Positions 44,865-57,993 of a stretch of 64,000 nucleotides of DNA are shown one piece after another; positions within the stretch are counted from its first letter, which is position 1, and every line of letters starts with the position of its first letter. A model generated the notes under the pieces. It was not told where the DNA came from, did not search any database, and saw only the letters and a list, made by a program, of their open reading frames with translations. Both the position numbers and the translations under genes were made by a program. Source of the DNA: Effrenium voratum (lineage: Eukaryota > Sar > Dinophyceae > Suessiales > Symbiodiniaceae); assembly GCA_963377175.1 (NCBI GenBank), contig CAUJNA010003321.1, positions 220,001-284,000 on the forward strand, read 5' to 3'.

Positions 44865-44947
44865 AATGTTGACCCCATACTAGTCAACCCCTGTTGATTA
44901 ATAAGGGGGTTGGGGAAACACCCTCCAAAAGTGGTCTGATTCCAACC
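44865..44947 (+). mobile_element. F2-related short element (plus orientation)
   Basis: taatgttgaccccatactag to gtggtctgattccaaccac. Its reverse complement is at about 54533-54613, so this variant inserts in both orientations. Confidence 0.65.
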
Positions 44948-45746
44948 ACATTTCCCCCAGGGACACATATAAACTGAGGTTAATCAATTCAAAATGACCC
45001 AATCTCAGTCCGTTCGATGGCCAAATCGGGTTCCGAGGTTCACGAAAAAAAAAAGAAAGCGGTGCGCGGTTCGCTTGTTATAAATGGGTGCGGTTTGTGT
45101 TTGAGGGTACGCGCTTGGAGGTTGATTCTTTATGGCTTAGTGCACAGAGCGCTGTAGAAAGACTACTTTCCTCTTAGAAAGGGGCTTTGTGCACTTCCGC
45201 GTTAGTTGCTGGGAGGGCAAAAAGGAGCACCAGCATTTCAGGGGTGCCCCTATCTACTGTGGCAAACTTCTCTCCAGCCTCGTGATCAAAACGGCCAGGC
45301 AGTGCGAATTCACGTGGCCCACTGCAGCTTTGGAGGCGAGAGGCATGCAGACGAATTGGAGGGGCCCTCAAAACTGCTGCCATTTGCTTAATAATATGTT
45401 TTTCTTTTGTTTTCCCTTGTTGGCTTTAAAAGGAATTTATCACTACTGGACATATTTTCCCCATGGGTCTTAACCAAATGGAAGACTGATTAGAGTTTAC
45501 TCGCTGGTGCTCAGCAAGGAATGAGGGGACCCCTGGGTTCATTCCAACTCATTCCCCACCGAGCACCGGCAAGTTGAAAGGACAGGCGAAGGAACCTTTC
45601 AATTTGAAAGGGATCCCTTTGACGCTTTGGACTTGCACGCTGTGTCTCTGTCGAATCTGGGGAATACGCAGGAAAATCGCCACCCTCGTGCATTAGAACA
45701 TGCCCACAGCTAAATCAAAGAGAGCGAGAGAGAGAGAGAGAGAGCT

Positions 45747-45832
45747 GTTTTGTTTGTTTCTTTGTTTCTTTGTTTCTTTGTTTCTTTGTTTGTTTGTTTG
45801 TTTGTTTGTTTGTTTGTTTGTTTGTTTGTTTG
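45747..45832. repeat. (TTTG/TTTC)n microsatellite
   Basis: About 21 units next to a (GA)n tract at 45721-45744. Confidence 0.95.
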
Positions 45833-48565
45833 TTCGTCTATCTGCCTGCCTGCCTGGCTGTCTGTCTTTTTCCATTTTGTTTCGTGTTGTTTTGGTTCGG
45901 TCATCCCATGTATCACGGGCCTTATGATCAACCCCTCATGTATTTGCGTGCTTCATGGCGAGACTTGTTTCAGCCTGGTGGAATGTCGCCATGGGCTAAG
46001 CTTTTCTACCAGACAGGATGCAGCAATCAGTTTGTTCAACCAGCCACTTTGAGCCGATCGCCGGTGTCAACTGACCAGTGAATGCGGATGTGAAGCTGCC
46101 CATGAACAGCTGTGCATCTCCTGAGGTTCCCGCCCCCCCCCCCCTCCTTGCTCGCGTCGAGTCTCTGTGATAGCATTTGGTGAACCAATTGCGAGGGGCA
46201 AACCTCTTGAGCAACCTTTGACGGTCCCTTGGGGAGTCTTCATGTTGGCTTGTGAACAAAATGCAACAAGTGGCAATGAGTGCAATTGTCGTGGCTCGCC
46301 TCCCTGTCACAAAAGTGTGCATGGCTGGTCTTTGTCTCTCTCTCTCTCTCTCTACCTGTCCCTCCCTTCCTCCCCTTCCTCCCCTTCCTCCCTCCCTGCC
46401 TCCCTTCTTCCCTGCCGGCCAGGCTTCGCTGGGTCTCAGTGTATGCTGGGTACAGATAACAATCAGGAGGCACTTTTCGCGACTCGCGCGCGGGAGATGG
46501 CTTCCGTCAGTGGTTTTAAGCCGCGGAAATGTATGCTGTGGGGTGTCCCCCCCAAAAAAAAGCGGAGGCAGCCCTCAAAAACGGGGTCCCCTTGATTTAA
46601 CCCGTATTTACTTCCCCAGACTTAGCTCCGCTCTTTCATACTTTTTGGCTTCGTTGGGGTCCCCTTTGTTTTCCACGCACCAGGCAACAAATATCATTTT
46701 TCGCTGGGGTCCCAATTCCAGCCAAGTTTATATATGTCGCCTGCGCAGACTGCCGATCTTAAGGATGCCCCGAACGTGTGACCTGCGGCTCACCCTACTT
46801 GTACCCAGAGCGAAGACCCAAGGAAGTCGAAGAATCAGCGACACCTTTATTGGCAAGAGATGGATGAATGCCAGGGTTATCATTACAGCGTGCGGCCGAG
46901 TTGATGAGTAGCCATTACCCTTTCTGGGAAGGCTGAATGCTTGATGTCTGTACTCAGCTGCCTCCTATTTTGTTGAGAGGTGAAATCGTTTTCCAAGCAG
47001 CGACTGTCTCATCGGCTGAGTCCGATTTTTCCATTCCACAGGGTCCGACCGACTTTGAGCTGCCTACTGGCACCGGTAGAGCTTTGTCCCAGATTGTGGC
47101 CGCGAGACACAGCATCTGCGAATTTCTGCGCAATCCGACTGTAGCAAATCTACACAAACAGGTTTCTTTGACTGCAGAGGTATTGCAACTGAGGCCGTTT
47201 GGGTTTCCGGCCACAAAGGTCGAAGCTCATCATGCTCTGACTCAAGTCTTTTTCTAGCATGTGTGTTGTTGCTGCATTCTGTTCAGAGATGCTGGTGCTG
47301 CACGCACAATTTGGCCAGGTGCAGAGTCATATTGGCTAACTAACATGGTTGTACTCTCATGGAGAGTCGCGAGGCCCAAGTTGTCTCGAGTGTGAATGTG
47401 TTCTTGATTTCCAAGTGCGGTTTGACACATTCCATGTGTCCACCGCGCAGATGTTTCATTGACGCACGCTGCGTATCCGCCCAACTGGTGACACTAGGGG
47501 CCTTGGTGTACTGCCATACTGCATTGGTGGGTGAATCAACTGTTGGGCATGCCTGTGTGGATGGAGTGTCATTATCCGGAGGATCCTGGTCAGAAGCGGC
47601 TGGGGGCACCACCTTTGAGTACGGTCCTTCGGATGTATCCGAAAACTTCACGTCAAGCCATTTGCGTTCAAAAACTTGGCTTGTGCCGGGGATCGGCGTG
47701 TCCAAGTTGTGGCGCTTTCGGCTTTCGGGGCGTCGAGTAAAAATCAGCTGAAACTGAAACCCGTAAAGCAGGGCGTTTCTCAAGGCACACGCGAGCGAAG
47801 AAATCAACTGATTTAGAGCTGATTTCGAGCAGCCCCTCTCATGGGCTGGTTTGGGATTCCCTCAAAAACGCCTGACCTTCTTGATGAATCAGATTTGTTG
47901 GATGCATAGGGCAAATTCCGGGCTTGCTTGGCTTCCAGTTGGTGATGGCATCCTCTGAAGGCGAGACGGCTCCAGGGCAGTTGAATCGTGGCGCAAGGCC
48001 ACGCCGTTGGATCGTTCGCGGTTGCAGCAGGCAATGGCCGTTCCGGGAGGCATCTTGAACCCTCTCTGCTGCGGCCTGAGGTGGGGAGATGGGGAGATGG
48101 GACCCTTCCCCGAAGAAGCGACCGATGGGTTGCCAGACGCGTGGCGAATCCATGGCCTTGTTTGGCCTGAAGGCTTCTTCACATCGCTTGTCCATATTGA
48201 CCTTTTGGTTTCCCACGTGTTGGTCCAATTTTAGTCATGCTTTTACTTCTGGGTCCTTGGGGCAGCGGAGTCACAGATAGCGACTGTTGTCTTATTTGGG
48301 CATCGCTGTGTTGAGCGGCCCTAGCTCGCTCTGGTCTTTGAAGGGTTGTGTAAATCTCATAGAAGGTTTGCTAGGACCGCCTAAACACAACCGCTCCAAA
48401 CACACCTCCCAAAATGGTCCATTTTAGTCTTTGCCAATTGTGTGTGTGTGTGTGGGGTGGGAGGTTGTTTGGGGCCCCTTCAGGGAAGCGAGTTTGGAAA
48501 TCTCATGCCAGCGATACGGTGGATGACCCAGCTCTACTTTGCGGTGGAGCTCAGCTTTGAACATC

Positions 48566-48693
48566 TATTGTGGATGACGAAATCCTGCACCAATTTGAAA
48601 CCGTGGTTGAAGCCATTGCATTGTTTGTTGGTATTTACAGGGCATCATCAGGGTTTCTTGGGTGGTGCGAAATGGGTTTCGTACATCCGCAGT
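48566..48693. mobile_element. F3 foldback
   Basis: tattgtggatgacgaaatcctg at the left; gggtttcgtacatccgcag at the right; the ggtatttacagggcatcatc centre is typical. Confidence 0.75.
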
Positions 48694-48895
48694 GTGGGTT
48701 AAGCCACAAAACCCTGGTGCCTGGAATCACCTTTGGATGCTGCGGAGGTCGGTCGCCTTTTTTCAATCTGGTGGAAGCGTAAGGGAACCGCTGCGCGCTA
48801 ACGCGCCGGAACATTCGGACCCGTTTTGAAAGGACGGCGCCGGGCGTTAAAAAGGGGCCAGATGCTTTGTTGAACCTTGTCAAAGCAGCAAAAGA

Positions 48896-48931
48896 CCCTG
48901 ACGCACTGACGCACTGACGCACTGACGCACT
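48896..48931. repeat. ctgacgca tandem (8 bp x 4)
   Basis: Four copies of the octamer with the last one slightly off. In phase for no protein. Confidence 0.85.
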
Positions 48932-49243
48932 TCGCTTATGTCCGGGACGCCTTTTTCATTCCAGAGGCCAACTCTGGCCTGTCCAAGGGGTGATGAAAGG
49001 CACGTTGGGATCCTGTCCATTTGGCCGAAGCTCCGATTCGGTTTTGATTCGGAGGTGGTGGAGGTGTGGGCTTTTGAATGTGCACTTCTCAAGAAACAAG
49101 CCAAGCAGAAAAGCACTCCATTGGCTGAGTTGACTATGTTTTAGTTTCCCCCGTTGGTTTTACAGGGAATTTATCACTACTGGCAACATGGTCTCACGTT
49201 TTCCAGGGGACGAAAACGCAAATTGGAAGAACTGCAATCAACT

Positions 49244-49353
49244 AGGTCCTCCAGTAGCCCTTTTACCCTTTTTTGGGGGAGAGTTCCCCTACTAAAATAG
49301 ACTACAGAAAAAAAGTGGATGCCCTGGTTCTAATCTCTCTACTGGAGGACCTT
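49244..49353 (+). mobile_element. F1 element, copy 12
   Basis: ctaggtcctccagtagccc to ctactggaggacctt. Here the two terminal repeats match perfectly over TCCTCCAGTAG. Confidence 0.88.
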
Positions 49354-49699
49354 CAAAGAAGCAAACCAAAACAATCCAAGCGACAGCACAAGTCAAAAAA
49401 ATCGAGATCCGAGGCATGCGAAGCCCTCAGTGAGACGAGGGCTGCAGCACGAATCAGCTGGGTGGCTTATGGAAGGTGGCCCAGGAGGCGAAGGGGATGG
49501 GATGGGAAGATGGGAAGGTGGGAAGCTGAAGGGAATGAGACTGAGATGATGAGTGGTTTTTTTCTCCCAACAAGCTGTCAGGGGGGGGTTGCCTAGGCAG
49601 ACGGTGTTTTTCTCGCGACAAATTGGGCTGGGGTGGCCCCGGAGGCGCCGAGGGTTTTGCTGAGGGTTGTGGGATCAGGGGGTAAAATCCCCACTTCCA

Positions 49700-49800
49700 T
49701 AGGTGTCCTTTTCGGTTGGTTTGCTTTAAAAAAAAGAGGGCCCTGGTTTAGATGTTTTGTTTTTCCATTCCCCAGGTCTATTTTTTCAAAAGGCCACCTA
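49700..49800. mobile_element. F4 foldback
   Basis: TA-GGTGTCCTTTTCGGTTGG at the left; caaaaggccacc-TA at the right. Confidence 0.75.
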
Positions 49801-50202
49801 TGCCCACTTCTGTGATACGAGGGAATCTCCCCTTTATATGGGGGTTGGTCGTTGGGAAGCCTTTTCTGTTGTATCACAGAAGTGGGCATTTTCCGCCCTG
49901 AAGCTGCCCCTGTTGTGTGTCTTTGTGTCCTTCCAACAAGTTGGGGCGGGGGGGGGGGTTGTTGTTTTGTTGTTGTTGACTGCTTTCATTTCTCCCAACG
50001 AGGTGTGTGGGGGGGGGGTTGTTGGGCTGACTTTTTTTCCCCAACAAATTGGGCTGGGGGGAGGGGTGATTTCCCCTTGACAAATTGGGGGCCACTGGAA
50101 AGTGTTTCAAAGGGAATCTATGACTGCCCATATTTTCTTTAGCTTTTCCCAGCGGACTTGAGAGCAAATGGAGGTTGTGGGCGGGGGTTCCTTTGAAATG
50201 GC

Positions 50203-50275
50203 CGTGGCTCAAAAAACCGGAATTCCAAAATGACCAAAACCGCGTAACCCCTCCTGTTCAATTTTGAGCCACACC
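50203..50275. mobile_element. F8 foldback
   Basis: cgtggctcaaaaaaccgga at the left and attttgagccacac at the right. Confidence 0.65.
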
Positions 50276-50437
50276 CAAATCAGCAAAACAAACAAGGGCG
50301 CCACCTGTTTTCCGTGTGGGGCTCTTTGCTGAGTATCGAGGTGCCTTGGCCTTCAAGGCACAGTCGGTCTGTAAGCAAAGCGTGGCCGGAGAAGGTGCCG
50401 CACGCACTGCGCGCATGGAGCCCCCGATTGGCCACTT

Positions 50438-50552
50438 GCTCAAAACCGATTTGGGTAGAACATAGATAGCTGCGGATATCCGCCTTCTTGGTTCTTGAAG
50501 CATGGTTCTGGGTGCACCATATTTGTACCGGGTTTTGATTATGACTCAATTG
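50438..50552. mobile_element. F7 element
   Basis: From cacttgctcaaaaccgattt through agctgcggatatccgc to gttttgattatgactcaa. Other copies: 25471-25556, 51857-52020 and a fragment near 21311. Non-coding, about 115 bp. Only weak inverted ends (caaaacc/ggttttg). Confidence 0.6.
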
Positions 50553-50980
50553 TGGTTGGCCGGTTGAGATCTTCAGTGCGCGCTCTTGCTGTACCCTCAT
50601 TCCCTGCATCTCTGGCATCAGCAAGAAAAACAGGCTTGGTTTAATAAACAGGGCTCCTTAAAAGATACATTTGGCCCATTTGACACATGTTGCTTTTTTC
50701 ACCAAAATAAAGGGAACCCACCCTTTACAAGGCAATGTTCAGGTGTATAATGTAAGGATCCCTGTACCCGGAAGCCGTTTCCTGGCGAATGCGTCCTACC
50801 CATGAGTCGCCCGACTTGGCGGATTCCGCGTTTCAAGGACTTCGCCTGTCTTAGGCCGGCACCGCCAGGCTGTCCGGCGGTCCGCTGATTCCATGAGGAA
50901 AGAGGATGAAGAAACCCGCAGCATGCACTGCTCTTTTGTTATGATGGGGGTTGGCGCTATTTTAACAGAAAGATATATTC

Positions 50981-51445
<465 letters not shown>

Positions 51446-51724
51446 ACACATATATATATATATCTGCGGTATATCAAGCATATTCTTGTAATCATTGGTC
51501 ATGAAGAGCATACTTGCTCACATTGGAGGGACTCTGATTCAACATCAGAGTTGTTTTGGGTCCACCACAATTTTGCTTTTCCCCTGGACCTTAAAATCAA
51601 ACGGAATCGACCACTCATCCATCCCAACTGGTATGGCGTATGGCGAAACCCAAAACCCGGCGGCGCCAGGGCTGTCCTCTGCCTCTCGCAGGCGCGGGGC
51701 GGCGACAATTTCCGAACGGTCAGG

Positions 51725-52540
51725 GGCTTGGGATCCGAGTCTCAGGAAACCATCAAAACCCCTGGGGAAACGGATCCGGTGTTTGAAAAGAACCATGGTT
51801 GAAAAGAATGGGGAATCAACCCCTAGAGATGCACTCCGGGTCACTTCGGCAGAGCCACTTGCTCAAAACCGAAACCGATTCGGGTAGATGATTAGTAAGG
51901 GAGAAGGCCCTTGCCATAGATAGCCGCGGATAAGGCTGCGGATAAAGATGCGCCTTGGAGAAACTCTTGAATGGTTCTGGGTAGACCATTTTAAGACCGG
52001 GTTTTGATTGTGACTCAGGTGGTTCTCCTCCAGGTTTCATGGGTTCAGATGAGAGCTGTGTGAAATACCTTCAGGCGCTCACATAGGAATGTGTCAGGGT
52101 AGCAAATACGGAACATGAAGCCAACAGTTGTGAGGCGGTCCAGCATGATCTCAGCTGATTCACCGCCGCTGTTAGATGTCTTTTCCCCTGCGCGGACCAA
52201 GTCTTCCAGGTCGTTCAAGGCTCCACACTGTCTCCCATTCAAGGAGTCTTGACTGTGCCACACATGTGATCATCTGCGTGGCAAACAATCTAGATTCTGA
52301 ATCAAAAGACTTGCCAAGGGCGGCACCCGTTGCTACCCGTTGCTGGACGAATCGCTGACCTTTGCAACTTTCCAATTCAGGCAAGAGTCAACTTGTTGCG
52401 AGGGGTCTAATGCCAGTCCTGATGCCTTGGAGCTTGGTCTCCAACTGCCATTATCTCCGGGAAACTGGCAGTTGAATTGTTGCTTTGACTTCGGGCCGTC
52501 CGAGCGCTCCAACCAATGAAGATACGCTTGCTTTCTAAAC
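51725..52540. other. F9 and F7 copies, then unassigned sequence
   Basis: F9 remnant at 51725-51828 and F7 at 51857-52020. The minus-strand frame 52045-52263 has coding-like composition without a known motif. Confidence 0.45.
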
Positions 52541-53494
52541 AATGAATACTTACCCTTCCGTTCACTCCCTTTTAGAGGAAAATTGTCTTCCGGATTCCGC
52601 AGTCCGGTTCCATGTTAGTGGTATCTCTGAAGCCAAGGGTCTTTTCAACCTGTTTTGCCGTTTCCATTTGTTCATTGTCCAATTCAGGCAAAATTCAACT
52701 TCGTGCGAGGGGTCCGCAGTCTTGGCATAGTGCATAGTGCGATTCGCGATTCATGGTCAACGACTCATGTTGTCGTAGCATTGCTCGTGCGGAATCGAGA
52801 TCCTGACGGCTTTGATTCGGCAGAGCTTTTCACATTTTCTGGAGCGGAGATCGAATTTATGCGGGAATTTTACATGAGTTCTCAAAATGCGGGGCTTTCT
52901 TTGGGTTGGGTTTTGAAGGGACACCACAAGGAAACCGAACCGTAGGGGACCACTATGTCGAGAAACCTGCACATTGTTCAACTCCCCTCTGGTTTTTGCC
53001 CGAAGGTCGATTTGGATGAGAACATATGAGAGACGAAGACTCCCGGGCTGGCTCCTTTTGACGCCGCCGGCATTTCGGGCACGATCCCGGGGTCCGGTTG
53101 CGAGTTTCCATCTACCTTATGCACGCAGAGCCTTCGCAGATCAAGCAGAGTTTCCACCCCGCAAACATTGTCCGCCAAGGGACAATTGTACACATAATAT
53201 ATATATATATATATAATGGGTACCTTACCGTTCAGAGTTATTTGGCAAGGGGGTGGGCGGGTCGGGCTGGGGCTGTTTTTTTTTGTTTGTTTTGCGTTCC
53301 GTTCCATCGCCTGTTCCCGGTTTCTGTCAGCCAAGCTGAGTCAAAACAATCATGCTTTTACAGGGCTCCTTAAAGGATACAGTTTGCCCATTTGAAACAT
53401 GTTGCTTTTTCAACACCAAAATATAATTGGAAACCACCATTTACAAGTTGCAATGTTCAGGTGCAAGTTGGCCATCTCATGCTTCACTTGTATC

Positions 53495-53622
53495 TAATGT
53501 TAACCCCGGATAAATAAACTCTGGTTGATTAATAGGGGGTGTCCCCTTTTAGTGGGCATTACCACTTTTGGAGGGAACACCCCCTAATAATGGGACGCGT
53601 TATTAATCCTGGGTCAACATTA
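53495..53622. mobile_element. F2 foldback, complete
   Basis: TA-ATGTTAACCCCGGATAAA at the left; tcctgggtcaacat-TA at the right. Inner inverted repeats agggggtgtcccctttt and ggagggaacaccccct. Confidence 0.85.
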
Positions 53623-53776
53623 CCCTGTGCATTGGTTTTGGAGCTCACAGCCCTTTTGTCTCGGCTCAGGGCCCCAACTGTCTCACATCCCCAAGCAAAG
53701 TGGGTGGCCTCTTGCTTCCATTTGCTGAAATGAATATTTTCCCTTGGCTTTAAAGGGCATCGACTTCACTACTGGA

Positions 53777-53900
53777 CTAGGTCCCCCAGCTAGGTGCCCT
53801 TTCTCACCCCTTTTTGGTTGGGAGGGTTCCCCTACTAAAATAGGCTACCGAAAAAAAGTCGGGTACTCTTATTCTAACCTCTCAAATCTGGAGGACCGAG
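53777..53900 (+). mobile_element. F1 element, copy 13 (type B ends)
   Basis: ctaggtcccccagctaggtg left; ctcaaatctggaggaccgag right. Lies between two F5 pieces (53713-53775 and 53954-54007). Confidence 0.88.
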
Positions 53901-54532
53901 TGGATGTTCTCTTTTTTTTGAATGGGCCTACAAGGGAGGTTTTTGCCAGGCATTTGCTGAAATGAATATGTTCCCTTGGTTTTAAATGGCATCGATTTCA
54001 CCACTGTCTGTTTTTCTTTTCTTCTTCTTTTTTTTCTCCTTTTTTTTCTTTGTGTTTCGACCAGCAAAAAAAAAACACCTTTTGCTGCCGACGCCGAGCT
54101 GACGCGCAGGCACCGAGGGCTCCCCGCCGCGCTGCGTTGTTTTCCACAGCCGGGGGCCCGAGCTCGAGGGCTCCTTGGATTGGATCCCAAGAACGGTTCG
54201 ACCCTTGACGTTAGACGTCAGCTTCCCCTTTTTTCCCTCAAAAAGAGAAGCTGGTTTCAGGGTACCGACCCCTAGGCAGGCTGGCCGTATCTGAGAGGGC
54301 CCTCAAATACACCCAGAGGTGTGTGTGTGTGTGTGTGTGTTTTTTGACATGTTTTTGCTTCCCAGACCGGAAGGGGTAACCAAAAGGCTGATGTGATGCG
54401 GCTTGACTTGGATGTTCGTTTCGGCAGGTAAGTGGTCAACGCAACCTGGGTGAGAAAACCCACTACTGACCGGGTAAAGCCCACATCCATGAGGGACTTA
54501 TAAGATGACCCTGGGTTGCCAGCCCGTGAAAT

Positions 54533-54613
54533 GTGGTTGGAATCAGACCACTTTTGGAGGGGGCCCCACCCCCCTATTAATAAACGGAGGTTGACTGATA
54601 TGGGGTCAACATT
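54533..54613 (-). mobile_element. F2-related short element (minus orientation)
   Basis: Reverse complement of the element at 44865-44947: gtggttggaatcagaccact to ggggtcaacatta. Confidence 0.65.
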
Positions 54614-54977
54614 AGCAGGGATCTGAAAAGTACGTCGATGTTGATCTATAAACTCAGATGAGTCCAACGATGGTTTGGATGAGTTCTGTCTCACCACGAG
54701 TCTATCACTGCTAGCTGATCACTGCTGTTGATTCCTCAGAATATTCAGGGGCACCAAAAGATAGAGGATAATCATGTATTGCATCCTAGAACTCATTCTG
54801 TTAGAAGATTCCTCAGAATATTCCGGAGGGGGACATGGGGGCCCCTCCAGGCATGTCCCCCTGAATCCTTGGTTTTCAGTTGTTTCAGTTGTTTTCAGAT
54901 TTTTCACATTTTTTTCCCCCAGTTTTTTCAGTTGTTTTTTCCAGTTTTGCAGTTTTTCCCTAGTGTCCACCTTTATT

Positions 54978-55770
54978 ACTCCCCTAGTATTTCTGAGTAT
55001 TCCCCTAGTATTGCCCTAGTGAAACCTGAGAGGTCAGACAAATTCAGCTTGAGAGTATACCCCTCGTATTCCCTCAGCATTCCCCTAGCATTTTCCTAGT
55101 ATGCTCCTTTAGTATTCCGCTAGTCTTTCTTGAGTACTTCCATAGTATTGCCCTAGTATTACTTTGGTATTCTCTTGGTATGCCCCGAGTATTTCCTAGT
55201 AAGGGAAGGGGAATACTAGGGGAATACCTTCAGCATTGCCCTAGTATTCCTCAAATATTATTTTGGTATACCCCTGGTATTCCCTCAGAATTCCCCCAGT
55301 ATTCTCCTAGTGTTCACCTGTAATATTGCCCTAGTATTCCCTGAGTATTGGAATTACTAGGGGAATGCCTTTAGTATTGCCCTGGTATTCCTTAAGTATT
55401 CTCTTGGTATACCCCTAGTATTCTTTCAGTATTCTCCTAGAATTCTTCCAGTATTCACCTTTAGTATTCCCCTAGTACTTCCTTAGTAGTGCCCTAGTAT
55501 TGCCCTAGTCAGGACGCCTGAGAGAAGTCAGACAGATTGAGCTCGAGAGTATACCCCTAGTATTCCCTCAGTATGTATTATCCTAGTATTCACCTTCAAT
55601 ATTGCCCTAGTATTCCCTGAGTATGTACCTAGTATTGCCCTAGTATTCCCCTAGTATTCCTTTAGTATTCGCTTGGTATACCCCTAGTGTTTCCTCACTA
55701 CCCCTGTAGTGTTCACCAAATATTTCACTAGTAAAGGAAGGGGAATGTTAGGGGAATTGCTTCAGTATTA
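54978..55770. repeat. Diverged minisatellite of CCCTAGTATTCC words
   Basis: Dozens of ccctagtatt, cctcagtatt and cttggtatac words in about 800 bases, unit roughly 20-22 bases, no clean array. A longer phrase (ccttcagtattgccctagta and relatives) recurs. 55770-55920 continues as aactaactagc-type low-complexity sequence. Confidence 0.85.
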
Positions 55771-56052
55771 TCTAACTAACTAGGCAGCTAAATAGATAAC
55801 TAACTGATTAGCCAATTAACTAGCTAACTGGCTTTAGAGCTAATTCATTACAACTATTTAACTGACACATTAGCTGACTTGCTGACTGTTTGTTTGACTA
55901 ACTAATTCAACTTACCAACATTTACTGCTTGAACTTGAAACATATGCGTTTCGCAGAGGCGACAATACACATGTTTCTCAAAAGTAGCATTTTTCCAGTG
56001 ATTTTGGCAATTGTCCAGGTTCACAACCTCTGGGTTTTGGAAAGGGGGTAAC

Positions 56053-56158
56053 ATATATATATATATATATATATGCTACCCCCCCCCCCCCGTCCGGGAC
56101 CCCCCCCCCCCCCGGGACCCCCCCCAGGACCCACGCACTTGCTATATATATATATATG
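56053..56158. repeat. (AT)n - C tract - (AT)n
   Basis: (AT)n at 56053-56074, then nearly pure C with three g-rich breaks (gtccgggac, cgggac, aggac) to about 56136, then (TA)n at 56141-56158. The minus strand is a long G tract. Confidence 0.93.
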
Positions 56159-56799
56159 CTCACACCCCACCCCTGATCCACTTTTCCTCCTTTGCACATC
56201 TTCCATTTTTGGAAGTCCACTCAAAAGCTACCATAGCTTTGCACATTTGCTCATTTGCCATCTTCCACTTTTTTAAATCTGCTCCACTCCAGTACCTTTC
56301 CACGTGCTTGCCAAACTGCAATTAACTTTGATCAAAAGTCCTGTTTGGAAAGGATTTCCTACTCAAATTAGCAATCAAAATAGACATTCAAATTCCATTT
56401 ACATAGCAAGTATCTTTGATTAAAGGCCGATTTGGAAAGTACTGCCTACTTTAATCCTCAGTTAGAATAGGCATTCAACCGCACATGTGTTGTTCTTCAA
56501 TTCTATTACAATTCTAACTAGATGTTGATTCAAATCTTATTTAATTGATGCAGCAAATATACTCGCTATTCGCGTACTAAGTTTCATTCATGGACAGGAC
56601 GCTTTACTTAGTTTCTAACTGAAGATAAAAGTCTAGTGAAACTCGTGCCCTATTAAATTCTTTGCACGTTCTGCTAGTTAATGTTAGTTTCACATCACAT
56701 ATGGAAAGGACTTCTCCTTTCCATTCTCATTCAACATAGACATCCTACTAGACTTTCTTCCTTTAAACACTGATTAAACTTCAATTGGAGTCCTATTTG

Positions 56800-57320
56800 G
56801 TATAAGGAGCCTTATAAGGAGTTCTTTTTACAGAGCTTTAACAGGAGCTGTACAGTACATGGAGCCCGACAAGCAGCTTTTCAAGGAGTATAAGGAGCTT
56901 TATAAGAACTGTAACATGTGCATTATAAGCTGTATAAGGAGCCTTAAATGCAGCTTTGCAATGACCCTTATAAGGAGCTTTATCATGAGCCTTAAATGGA
57001 GCTGTACAAGCATTTGTGCAAGAAATTGTACAAGGAGCCTTTAAGGAGCCTTAATCAGAGCTTGATGACGAGTCGTGTAAGGAGCTTCATTTGAAGCTTC
57101 ATTCAAACAGTCTTATGAGCACCCAAGTGAGCTTCAAAAGGAGCTTTGCAAGCAGCTTTATACTGCGATCCTTATATGGAGCCATGACATAGAAGAATTG
57201 TACAGAGGAGCTTCAAAAGGAGTCCGACAAGAAGCTTTACAGGAGGCTATAGGGAGCCTTGTACAAAGAGCCTTATAACGAGTGTGAAAAGGAGCTGGAC
57301 CAGGAGCACCCGTTCACTGT
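56800..57320. repeat. Diverged tandem array of aaggagctttata words
   Basis: Around 25 copies of (t)aaggagc followed by tttataagg, ttcaaaagg, tgtacaagg or cttaaatgg, unit near 20 bases. No stable reading frame. Confidence 0.8.
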
Positions 57321-57540
57321 GGCTCCAAGAAGGCTCAATCATGGCAGTACCAAACCTGCCCAAATTATGGATGTGCCAAGAAGCACAACTCGAGAAAACA
57401 ATAAAACACTAAGTGCCGGTTTTTGCCAAATGGGTTTGGTCTTGATGGTTGTTGCCCGTGTTCTGTTGTTTAGTTTTCCCTGAGTTTTGTTGGGTTGTTG
57501 AGATCTATCTCTTCAAACAACAACAAAACAACAACAACTA

Positions 57541-57670
57541 GGGTCCTCATGAGGAAGGGCCCCAAATCAGAGAAAAAAAGCAGAAAAACCAAAACACCAG
57601 GGGCCTCATGAAGAAGGGCCCCAAACGAGAAAAACAACACAGAAAAACCAGAAAACAAACAGAAAAACCA
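57541..57670. repeat. Two ~60 bp tandem units
   Basis: gggtcctcatgaggaagggc and ggggcctcatgaagaagggc, each followed by cccaaa and an A-rich tail. Confidence 0.75.
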
Positions 57671-57940
57671 GAAGAAAAAAACAAAAACCCAGGGTCTAGG
57701 AAATAGATGATGAGGTCACCCTTCTTCTGGAGGACCCTGGTTTTGTTTGTTGTTTTTTGTTTTTCTGTTTTTGTTCTCTGGTTTTGGGGGGTTTTTCTGG
57801 TTGCTTGGTTTGGTCCAGAAGATCTTGGTTTCTTTCACTTCCATAGGACCTCCAGAAGACCATGTTTTTCTTCGATTTTTCAGCTTTTCCCCTGTTTCTG
57901 AGTTTTTTTTGGCTTGGGGTCCCAGAACGGGGGGGGTCCA

Positions 57941-57954
57941 TATATATATATATA

Positions 57955-57992
<38 letters not shown>
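57941..57992. repeat. (TA)n then (ATT)n microsatellite
   Basis: About 8 TA units and 12 ATT units. Confidence 0.95.

Positions 57993-57993
<1 letters not shown>

Larger units (their letters stand above)
44207..48565. other. No gene recognised
   Basis: Contains an F5 copy (45378-45484), an F10 piece (45503-45573) and a CT-rich tract near 46336-46410. Frames at 46937-47257 (plus, 106 codons) and 47340-47807 (minus, 155 codons) have even composition without repeats and could be exons or old retroelement remnants. No motif supports either. Confidence 0.45.
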
